64,000 bases of DNA, taken from NCBI GenBank assembly GCA_017506865.1, contig JAFCMP010000101.1:248001-312000 (forward strand). The letters run 5' to 3'. A program made the translations under genes and the position numbers. The DNA is from Tribonema minus. Lineage: Eukaryota; Sar; Xanthophyceae; Tribonematales; Tribonemataceae. This document shows positions 46,601 through 58,600 of the stretch, piece after piece. Every line of letters starts with the position of its first letter. Positions within the stretch are counted from its first letter, which is position 1. The notes beneath the pieces are model-generated. The model was not told the DNA's origin and did not search any database. It saw only the letters and a program-made list of their open reading frames with translations.

Positions 46601-49600
46601 TACATGCTACTAAACATATGTATTCATAAAGACCATCCACACGTATAAATTGCAACCCATCTATGTACCATGTACACTTTCCAGCCCTACTCCTAACGCC
46701 GCACAGCATCTGCAAGCCGCAGTGCTGCCGGCATTGGCCTTAACCCTAGCCCTGGCCTTAACATAAACCCTGACCCTGATTGTGACTTGTCCCCCCCCCC
46801 CACCTCTCACCTCTGCCGCCGCCGTGATTCAAGCGTGCAGGTGAGAGTTTGTATGTACATGTGGCAACGTTGCAGAGTCTGTGCCTTTGACAGACAGGAA
46901 CATGACCTGAGCGTTCAATTTGAGGCATCGTGTATCGAGGCGCCAACTCGTAGCAAAAGGGGGTCTTGAGGGCAGCCTAACCCGAAGAGGGCGACCTTGC
47001 ACAGCATAACCCAACTTCTAAACCTGACTGAATACCCAACCCTACCCCTAGCCTCTCAACTCTCATGCCGCCACGCGAGTCGAGGCACAGCAGCGAGTGC
47101 AGCCACGCCTCAAGCTGGTGTCGCAGCAGTAAAGGGTCACGAGGGCAACCTTGCGCAGCATAATCCCAACCCTAACACCAACCCCAACCCTAACCCTACC
47201 ACCAACCCTAAGCCTAACGCTAGTCCTAACCCTAACTCCAACCCTAGCGTATCACCTCTGCATGCCGCCGCGCGAATCAAGGCACAGCAGCGAGTGCAGC
47301 CACGCCTCCACGGGGTCCCCCGTGGCGTAACGGATGGGGGTTTCAAGGGTGATCTCACGCAGCGCGCGCCCGGCGCCCGCGTTGGCGCCGTGCTTGGCGG
47401 CGTTGGCGGCCGCGTCGGCGCTCGCGCGCCAGCGCTGCTCGTGGACCTGGTTGAGCGATGTCACAATTCATGAGTGAGGCGCGATTCGGTGATATATGAA
47501 CGAGACTCAGAGCCGGCGACGTGCAGTCGGCACCAGCCCGTGAAGTGCCAGCAAAATGTCAATGTCAGCCGTGCTTGGCGGCGTTGGCGGCGTCAGCGCG
47601 GCCAAGTCATAGATTTCACGGGTTTCATATCAAATAGAAGTAGAAGTAAATATGTACAACAGTTGTCTTTTTTGTGTACTGTACATCTGAACAACTAGGG
47701 GGTGATATGTACTGTACATCTGTACGATTAGTGAGTGACATGTACGCAAGACTTGGTGGCGGAGACTGGCAAAGCGCTGCGGGCACCAGCCCGTGAAGCA
47801 TACGTCTATGAATATCACGGATAGCCTCAATGTCAGCCGTGCTTGAAGGCGTTGGCGGCAGCGGCAGCGCTTGCGTGCCAGCACTGCTCACGGATCTGGT
47901 TGAGCGACGTCGCTTGCAATGCGTGAGTGAGGCGCGTCAGCTCGGTGCCGTAATGCAAGACTTGAGGGGGGGGGGGTTGGGGGGAGGGCGGGACTGGGGG
48001 GGGCACGGTTGGACGAGCGCCGCACCAGGCCATCGAGCACACGGTATGCATACGAAGCTTAAGGCGCCCCAGGGACCATCATCATGGCCTGAGATGGCAT
48101 GCTCCTGTGCCACATGCTCCCCACTTCAAAATATCATGGTTTGACCTCAACAACACAGGTTGTCCATTTTGAAGGGTACATCATAACTTGACATCAAAAC
48201 CAAGCACGCTTGGTGGCGTGAGGCACTGCGCCAGCGCTCGCACTGCGCGCGGGTTCCGGTTGAGCGATGATGCGACTCATGAGCCGAGGTGTGAGCGGTG
48301 GAATCTGTGCCTGATTCCCATGCACGATAAGCTTGGTGCGTGGTGAGAAGCATCTCGCAAGTCAGAGGCACTCGTGGTGCTGCTCTCCCGTTTACCATGT
48401 GAACGCAGCAGATGCCGTCAATTCTGGTAATTGTTGCTGTCTTCGATGAAGAAAAGAAGAATCTGGGTGCGTCATGAAGGATATTAAGCTGCCGCTGTGC
48501 ACTTGTGAGATGTTACTCATATAGATGCAGCATTCATAGGCACATCATTATATTTAAGCTCATACAGTGCTACACCATCTTCAACTTCACCTTGTCGCGC
48601 CCCTTGGCGCCGCGGCCGCTGCCGTGCACCTCTGCTGCGGCCGCCGCCGCCGCAGCTGCCGCTGCGCCGCCCTGCTGCTTGCGCAACTGTTTTCAGAGAG
48701 GGGCACGGAGCAGGGCAGGCGCTAAGTCTGGTGTGCACCTAGGCATGTATGTAACATGCTGACCCTGACCCTAAAAACTTGATGTTCACCAGCGTGACAA
48801 GAACAGGGTTAGGGTTGGAGTTATCGGAATATGGATGTGCATCGACCGCGTGGGATAGTCCCGATGTCTATCAGGAAACGTAAGCAAACCTCGAGTTGGG
48901 GCACGTACTGTGTTCACCTACAAGAAGCAGCTGGGACAACCTAGTTTGCACGATTGTACTTCACGAATTATTTCGGAACTCAGAGGAGAGTCTACTTCAC
49001 ACAAGTGCAATGACCGTGGCACCCAAGTCATTAATGAACGAGGGTCAAAGATGTACTATCGGCGGGGCTATGCGTAGTGCTGCAGAGCAGTGTGCAACCA
49101 TCAGGCACGCGCGATGGGGACGCATGATGGCGATAAGTGTCACGTTGCGGGCCCAAGCTCGGGCTACATTGCCAGGACTTCCACAGCAGATGGTGTGCAA
49201 TGCAGCGCCGAGTCGATGGTGGAAGGGGCTGAGATACAGAACCGTGGCCCCACAGCTAAGCTGCGGCGCGTGCTTTCATCAAGCTTGAGACCGAGCTTCC
49301 TGCTTTGTGTCTGTGACATGAGCTTTACCCCCCCCTTCTCCTAATCACCCTTACCCTGACCCGGACCCCCCCCCCCCCCCACCCCTTGATTACCATGCCC
49401 TGTCCTCAACCATGACCCTTGTATACACTACATATCTGGTCAACGAGCTCCAGACTGAGGGCGCAGCCGGTACCCTGGTAGCCCATTGACCATACAGCGT
49501 AGCCAGTGACTATACAGGGTTAAGGTTAGAGTGAGGGTTGAAGTTGGGTTTAGGGTTAGATTATTTGGTCAACGAGCTTGAGACAGAGGGCGTAGACGCT

Positions 49601-52600
49601 CAGTACACAGGGTAAGGGTTAGGGTAAGGGTTGAAGTTAGGTGTAGGGGTAGATTACCTGGTCCACGAGCTTGAGACTGAGGGCGCGCCCGGTGCCCTCG
49701 TAACCGTTGACAGTTGAGCTCATGAAGACCAGGTAGGGGCCCAGCAGGGCCTTGACGAGCGGCAGCGGTATCGCCGCAGCCTCGTCTATCGCGAGCAGTT
49801 CGCAGTGTGCGAGTTTGTTGCTGTCATGGGGCTGCGAGGGGGGGGGGGGGGGAGGGAGGGGGTCAGCAATGAACTTAAATGTTGATTTTATAAGCGGTAT
49901 TGCCGCAGCCAAGGGAGTTGAAGGTCATATTAAGGGGAGGGGGTCAACGATGAAATATAATGTTGATGTTGTAAGCAGCATTGCCGCTGCCTTGTCTATC
50001 GCGAGCAGCTCGCGTATGCGAGTTTGTTGCGGTTGGGGGCTGCAAGGGGGTTGTAGTTCATATTTGAGGGGGGGGGGGGTCAGCAATGAACTTCAATGTT
50101 GATGTAATGAGCGGTATCGCCGCCGCCTCATCCATTGCGAGCAGCTCGCAGTGCATGAGCCTATTGCTGTCAAGGGGCTGCAGAGGGGGGGGGGGGGGTC
50201 ATGCCAATGGCACCGGGACTCTGATCTTCAATGTGCATGCAACAACACAGAGCACGACAATCGACAAGAACGGGAGGGGGGGGGGGACGGGAGGGAGGCA
50301 GGGTGTGACCCTGGCGCAATGACGTCTTGAGAGCTGTTGACAGTCAGTGGCAGACACGTCACATCATGATTGTTGCCGTTGACTTTGTGCATCGGTGTTC
50401 GTGATACTGTGCCGCCGCCGCAGCAGTATCAATACCGCTGCAAGAGAAGTGCAATGCGCCACAGTGCTGGTGTAAGTGTGCCGTGGAAGCCGATGGTGCC
50501 GGCGGCGTATTTGATGGTGCATATGTTGTAGCGTGCTGCCTTGATGCCGGTGCAGAGCTGATGAGAGAGGCAACCCATCACCAAGGCAGTCACAGTTTAA
50601 ACACCAATCATGATGAGAAAGGCGTACTTCAAAGCGGAAATTCGCTGTCAAAAAAAAAGGGAACTGAACTGCAACTGCAACTGCTCTCCTCCTGCTAGGT
50701 GTTAATCGGGTGGTAGTGCTGCGATTTGGTGACTAGTTGGGGCCGCAGAAGCTGCGCACCCACCAGTGCAGCAGTCAGGACTTGAAACCACTTGCAAGTA
50801 TTTGATGAGGCACAGCGGGGCCCCGCGCAATCCGAGTGTCACCAACGCCACCTCCAGCAGTCGACTTCAAGCAGCGCAAACTATTCGGAGCTCCAATGGA
50901 CCACTTGGAAGTACAACGGAGGTGCAATACTCAAATCATGCTGTGCGGTGCCGACTGCAACTGCAACTGCAGAACGCCTTCAAGTCCCACTGTTATTCGC
51001 GAAGTGAGACATGAGACATGCTGCAAGACGCCATCAGCTCTGAAGTATGTGACAAGCATGTCGTGCCATTGCTCAGGCGTGGGGCTTGCTGGAACATACT
51101 GACCTGTTCACACGCTAGACCGCCGCGTTCTGATGGGCGCAAGTGATGGCATCAAAAACTGCTCACAGGCAATCACACTTCTAGTCGAATGTACTCGTGT
51201 CGCGTGCTGTCGGCCGTGAAGCAGCACCGCTCCGAATGCGCACCTGCATGTACTGTACGGTTTAAGGGTGGCAGCAGCGCTCACCTGTGTGTACTGAATT
51301 TGTGAAGTGAGACACGAGGTGTGCTGCAAAACGTCATTGAATGAAGTGTACGGTCTGACGGCGGCAAAGCTCACCTGTATGTACTGGATGGTCTGGCGGT
51401 GGTCGCGGAAGACGTTGATGCGCACGACTGCCTTGTTGAAGGCGGGGTTGGAGCTCTGCAGCACCTGCGCTCGTGTAACGCAGCACGGACGGATGGGAAG
51501 GAGGCAGTATTCAGTATACACCAAAACAAGGGAGAGTGTGGCGCAGAGACATGTAGCAACAGAGCAAGCTGAAGGCGGGGTTGGAGCTCTGCAGCACCTG
51601 CGCACATTTAACCAAGCACGGACCATGGAACTGGGGCAGAGTCCAGCATGAGGTACAGAGACACGTGACCACATAACAAGCTGAAGGCATTGTTGGCGCC
51701 GCGTCCTGGCGCGGAAGATATTAGATGCAAATGACGACCTTGTTAAGGACGGGGTTGGAGCTCTGCAGCACCTGCGCTCGTGTAACCAAGCACACAAGGA
51801 TGGAAATGAGGGCGAGATCGGTTCCGCACCAAATAGAGAAGAGCAGCATCGCAACAAGAAGAAGCCTTTAGCTTGTTCTGCTGCTATGTGAACCAAGCAC
51901 GGATCAAGGAACTGAGGCAGAGCCCAGCAAGAAGGTGCAAAGACAAATGACAACAGAATACGCTGGAGGCGTTGCTGGTACCGTGCAGCAGTGCAGGAGA
52001 CGTTACATGCACACAATTGCCATGTTGGAGGCAGGATCAGAGCTCTGTAGCAATCTCATCGGACCCTGATTCCAGCCCCTAGTTGTACGCGTGCGCACGT
52101 GATCACCAGTATATCATGTATGTGTTTATTTCAGCGCGTATAGATTCGTACCTGCGCCAGGCCACTCATCAAAGCAGGAACAAAACATGGACAGTAACCG
52201 GCGATGAATTCAACTTGTATGCCGTTTGGCCCAAAAATACAGCAGCTGAAAAAGGTGAGCGTACATCGTTGTGCAGCGCGTGCGCTCGCTGAGGCGGGAT
52301 TGAGGTGGCGCAGCACTGAGTTGAAGTGTGAGGGTGGTGGACGTGTGACGTGGCATCGATGCATGCAGCGACGTAAGAAGATAAATGTGGCAAATGTAAC
52401 CTTAGGGGTAGGGTTAGGGTTAGCCTATTTGCGGCATTGACACTGCGCTACACCGACACCCATGCACCACATTTGCACTCCGCTTTTGCTGTCGCTGTTC
52501 ATTTCTAAAATGATCTTTTGCCCCAAGTTTATTGAGCATTGATGCTTGTGGGCCGCACAAGCTGGCCCTGACAAAGAGAAACTTTCAGTTATGCACATCA

Positions 52601-55600
52601 CTTTAGCAGTGTTTTAATTGTGGGCTACTGCATTCGAGGATGGCAACTTTACATACATGTTGAAATGCACATGGCTGTTTTGTTCAACCTGACAAGGCGA
52701 TCCCCTCATGCCACAACCCCCATGTCCTCTGCACACTTGAGCAGGTTGAAGCCCTCAGGATGAAGTGCAATGTTGAAGTGTGAGCAACGGCCTCTACCCA
52801 ACATCATGACTACATACTTGATATTGACACCAACACTATTGTATATCAAAAACTATGTCGCTCACCTCATAGTCCATGTGCTCAGTGTACTTGAGCAGGT
52901 CGAAGCCCTTGAGCACAAACTCGAACACGGTGCCCAGGTTCTCAGGCGACGGCGCTGTCACGAAGATGTTGCTGTAGCCATAGGCAATGGCGCCTGCCAG
53001 GCACAGCCCTATGGCCGCGGACTTTCCGCGCCCTCTGCAGGTGCAACCATAAGTCCAAGTTGAACTTCACGTGAGCGCTCGCGGGGCTGATAGACAGGTG
53101 TATTTGTGCGAAATACGCGTAGCATGTGTGTGTGCATGGTCAATGAAGGCGCACATTGCTGTAGCCGTAGGCGATGGCACCTGCCAGGCACAGCCCTATG
53201 GCCGCGGACTTGCCGCGCCCTACAGTGGAGACGCAACTGCAAGTTCAAGTTGAAGTTCAAGTGAGCGCGCGGCACGTGCGGTCAGTCGGCACGTATATGA
53301 TAGCAAACGGGCGTCTCTCAGCAATGGCAGTTGCTCCGCGTAACACGTGTGCGCATGATGTATGAAGCGTGCGTTGCTGTAGTCGGCAGGTACAGCTGTA
53401 TGGCCATAAACAGCAGAGACGCAATCACAGTATTTTGAAGTGAGCAAGGCACGTCACTGGGCGGTAGACTATGTCAACACGCAAACAATGAGCGAGATCT
53501 CAGTGCATTGTAGCTGTGAAGCATCCGCCTCTTCAGTTCTGCGATGCGAAGGCAGTGGCTCGCCCGTCACCGCAAAGCTTTCACAGAAGCAGCACCTGTA
53601 TGTGGTGGCGGCGAGCGCTTCGGTCATTGCGCATTGTCTTCTTCCCGCTGATGGCCAACCAGCTGAGACTTGTCGCCTACTTAGAGCTCTACGACCTCAT
53701 GATCCATTTCCATGAAACAACTTTCAAGTCAGCATTACCACCTCATAAACATTTGTCAGTACAGTACACTCCAATGAACCGTTCCACCAGCACTGGTACA
53801 CTTCACCACGTCAGGCATTCACGGGCGCCTATGCTGTTGCCTGCTGGCGGCAAAAGCCATGGTCACGTGCGCAACAACTTCTTGCTGATGGCCTACATGA
53901 AGGTCAACAGCACATAGTGATTGGTGACCCCCCCCCCCCCCCCTCCCCTCATGCGTACTGCGCGATACCACCACCTCCGTATTTACTGGCAAAAGGTGCT
54001 GTGGGTTGTTCGTCATCACACCCAGGTTGTGAGGTGTTGCAGGCTATTGACGGTTGCCCCCCCCCCCCCGCCCGCCCCCCTTCCCCTCAGGTATGCGTTG
54101 ATGCATCACCATACCACCACCTCCATCCATGCACTGAGCACATAACACCACGCCTCGTGTCGTGACGTGTTCAAGGTATAACGTGATACTGTACCTAGCT
54201 GTGAGCGCCACTGTCGTGCACAGAGGCCTTTTGCTGACAGCCCCTCCAAGAAGGTCAGCAGCGCTAAGCACCACCCCCCTGCCCCCCCCCCTCCCCCCAT
54301 CATGTCAGTAGCACTGCATAATGCTACCGCCACATCTGTTGACTATGCGCTTACAAGAAGCGGTGTGGATTATTCGCTCATCATCACACCAAGGTTAGCA
54401 TGTACCTGCTGGCTGTGAGTGCCACTGTTGTTCGCAGCGTCTTCTCGCTGATGGCCTCCATGAAGGTCAGCAGCGCTCGCGCCTGGTCCAGCGTCTTGGC
54501 GCCAGAAACGAGGGGCCCTGCCAGTCATTCGGAGGTGCCACAGCACACATGTCGTTTTGAGTTGAGCCGCTGAGCACAGATGGCTTTCAGGGAGCTGCAA
54601 GGGGCCCCCGGGTTTTGTTCATGTTTACAAAGTAGCACTGCAAACATAGGACGTCACTCTAGGTAGTACCAACAATGCGCAGGTGAGCAGCAGTGCTCGC
54701 GCCTGGTCCAGCGTCTTGGCGCCAGACACAAGGGGCCCTGCCAGTCATTCAGAGGGAATCGTAGCAAGCATGCAGAGCTGTACATTGAGCTACTGAGCAC
54801 GGGTGGCCTTCAGGGAGCTGAAAGGGGGCCTGCAATTTTTGTTCATTTGCAGCAGCACTGCGCTGCAAACAAGGAGAGTCACTTGATAGCCTCCACAACG
54901 CACAGGTGAGCAGCAGTCCTCAGCGTCGGACACAAGCGGCCCTGCAAGGAGATGAGACGCCAGTGGGCTATTGCAGCGTAAGTTGAAAGTAACAGTGAAG
55001 CTGAAGCTGACTGAGCGACGGGCAGCGTGCCCTTCAGCAGCGCCTTGAGCTCCGCGAGCTCCGACTGCTCGCGCGTGGGCTCCACTTGAGCCCTGGACTA
55101 TCACTGGCAGTATATGTTGATTGTGAAATTCTTGTTGTTACAATAAATGTAAAATTCAAGAAGTTGAAGTTGACTCACCGATGGGCGGCGTGCCCTCGAG
55201 CGAGGCCTTGAGCTCCGCGAGCTCCGCCTGCTCCTGCGTCGGCTCCGCGCCCGCCGCCGCCGGCAGCGCCTCCACGCGGCGCATGCGGCTCGACAGCGGC
55301 AGCACGTTGAGCTCGTCGTCGCACGCGAGGCACGCGCCGCAGTCCGCGAGGCTCAGCATGAAGCGCTCGTTGAAGCGCGCGACGACGTCGCCGTGCGCCT
55401 CCGTGCGGAACCTGCGGCGGCGGCAGCGAATAGTACATGTCAGCGTCGAAACAAGATCCCGCTGAAGGTGCATAAGCTGCAAGGAGGTAACGCAGCACAA
55501 TGGTGAGCGCGAGGCGTGCGGCGGTCGGGGATGCATAAATTGAAGTTGAAGTTGCAGCGCGCGACGACGTCGTCGTGCGCCTCCGTGCGGAATCTGCAGC

Positions 55601-58600
55601 GGCGCCAACAACCGTCGGTGAGCGCTGGCAGCGCAAAGCGTCACAACTGCGCCGGAGGTGGATGGCAATGCAACGACCGCTGAGCCGCTGCACACGAAGC
55701 ACAGTATGAACGCCATGCGGAACGATCCTGAGCTGGCGGATCGGCGTTCGCAAGGTACAAACTTCCACTTTGGCTGAAGCCATGGGTGCGCACCTCTGCC
55801 CCCCTTGCCTGCGTCAGAATAGTTTTCATCGGCAACTATGCCATCAACGCTCAACGCAGCACCGCCAACTTCCACCACGGCCGTCACGGCGGCGCACGCA
55901 GCGACTGTCTGCGTAGACTTGCACCAGAACTGACCACGGGCGACGATGTATTGCACGCGCGGCAATGCAGCGATTGCTGATGCGTGATGCGCTGTAGCTT
56001 GCAGCTGAAAGCGGCGCCACGTTGCCATAGTTGAAGTTCAAGTTGGGCTTGAAGCCTTCTGCCACAACGGCGACTGCGCAGGAGTAGGGTTGAAGTCGGG
56101 GGTTTTGCAAACGCAGTGCTCATCCTCATTGGGCAATGCGCCACATCTGGCTCCTACGACATGCCTTGAACACTGCGATCAGCCAGCGCTTCGTCGGCCG
56201 TGGCGCGCCGCAGTTGAAGTCAAACTTGCAGTGCGTGTTATGCATTTATGTGGGGGACACTGCATGGGCCTCCTGCAGCGGCGCGTCACCGGCGTGCGTA
56301 GCAGCGCCACGCGCTTGTCTACACTGACTGCTGCTCGTCGCATTGAACACCATCTCTTGTGTATGTGCGCCTATGCGAACATGCCCTTACCCCCCAGAAG
56401 CAGTATTCTCGCCTGTCAGCTCGTCGACGGTGAGCGTGCACAGCTGCTGCAGCCGCATGCCCGTCGCCAACAGCAGCATTACAGTGCATGTCTATGGTCA
56501 CCCAAATGCCGCTAGCCTCCACCAGACTTTGTTGAATGCAGAAACAAGTCCTCACCTGTCGTGCACGTCTATGGTCAGTGTGTATGGGTGCTGCAGCGAC
56601 GCGACCGTCTTAAGCAGCAGCGCCACATGTCGCTCGCATCAAATGCTGCTACGTGGTCTCCATTAGACTTTTCTGCACGGTTTGAACCCTAGAAACGATT
56701 CATCACCTGTCGTGCACATCCATGGTCAGCGTGTACAGCTGCTGCAGCGACGCGACCGTCTTGAGCAGCAGCAACACATGATGCTCACCCACATCAAACG
56801 CCTACATTAAGTGCCGCTAGTCTCCATTACGCATACTTTTTCCTGTATCCCCTTCATACAAGCAGCGTCTCACCTGTCGTGTACATCCATGGTGAGCGTG
56901 TACAGCTGCTGCAGCGACGCGACCGTCTTGAGCAGCAGCACCACGACCCCCCCCCCCTCCACCGTCTCTATCGTCCGCGCCAGCAGATTCGGCGTGAGCG
57001 CCTCAAAGTCCTGCAGCACGCACATCCCAAATGTCTGTCCGAGAACCTTGGCCGTGTCCCTGCACGTGCGCAGAATTGAAAGGCATGAGAAGGGGCAGCA
57101 GCTTGCGTTCAGGCTTGTGCGCACAAATGAAAGGAATGAGCAGAGGCAGCAGCTTGCGTGCAGAAGTGGTTGCTGCAGTTGCTGTGTGCCGTGATGAGGC
57201 TGATGTAAAGCAGCAGCAACTGCACACGTGCGTACATGTATGTGTGCCCAATGGATGATAATGACAACGGACATGAAAAAACCATCCACAAAGATGTTGC
57301 TACCAGCTTAATGCGGCCTGAACGGCCGACATCTGGGGATCACTTGTTTGACCAGCGTGTCCCACACACACCTAAACTTGCTATTCAGATCATCAATTCT
57401 TGCTGTGAGCGAAAAATGTCTGTATAATTTGCATAACACTTACCAACAAAGTGCCTACAAGTCCGCAAATCACACAGAGCTCAGTCAGCTATGGGGTTAA
57501 GATTAGGTAGTACGTCCACCGCACGTTGGTGGGGGTGATGAAGAGCTCAAAGGATTAGCGCAGCACTTACAATCCTTACACATCCCGCTAAAAACACGTA
57601 CTCAGTCAGCTGTAGGTTGGGGTTAGGCACCTGTAGTACTTCCACCGCACGTTGGTGGAGGTGATGAAGAGCTCAAAGGACTAGCGCAGCAATTAATCAA
57701 AGCGTTTATCCATGCCTGCAAATCACACAGTGCTCAGTCAGCTCCATACACGAATCTATCGTATGTCTGCCGCACGTTGAGCAAGGTGATAAAGAGCTCA
57801 AACGACTACCACAGCACTGACTGATGAGGTGTCTACAGAGTGTCCAGCTACATGCACGCACCTGGTACGTCCAGCGCATGTTGGTGGAGGTGATGAAGAG
57901 CTCAAAGGACTGGCGCAGCACTAAGTTGAGGGGATTTTACATATCCAAAAAAACTACGTACACGCACCTGTAGTACGTCCACCGCACGTTGGTGGAGGTG
58001 ATGAATAGCTCAAAGGGGTCCTCGCTTGCGTCCCCCGCGCTCGCGAGGCCGCTCTTCTTCTGCCGCTTCAGCTGCCGCATGCGCTTCTGCCTGTGCGTCG
58101 AGAAGCCCAGCTGCGCCGCAGAGAGCGGCGACAACACAGGTGCAATGGGGATGGCATTGAGCATGGTCCAATGAAAATGAATCGATCGTAGAGCTCTAGG
58201 TGACAAGGTGTGGTTAGCCGTCAAATTGAATGCCTTCCACCAATAACCGTGGTCGCCGCTGCTAAGCAGCAATTGGCCACGAGTCAAACAGTGCCACCAT
58301 ATCCACAGTAGTCAAAAAGACTTATGTGTGCAAGCTTTTTAGCGTTCGATGCATGGGTGTTCAGTTGAATACTGCGTCATGCGCCATTTCGCGCCGAGTC
58401 ATGCCCTCCGATAAGGTATTGAATTGATTGTCTAGGCGTTTCGCGCCCTAGCAAGGGTCAATGGAGAGTACCTTATAGCGCGCAAGTCTGAAGTCAGGCA
58501 AGCTGCTGACGTCCTGATGCATGTGGGAAGGCAGCACTATGTACATGACAGGCCTTCTGCTGCGCCGTTCACGCTATGGGGCACCCAAGTGCCCTTCTGC

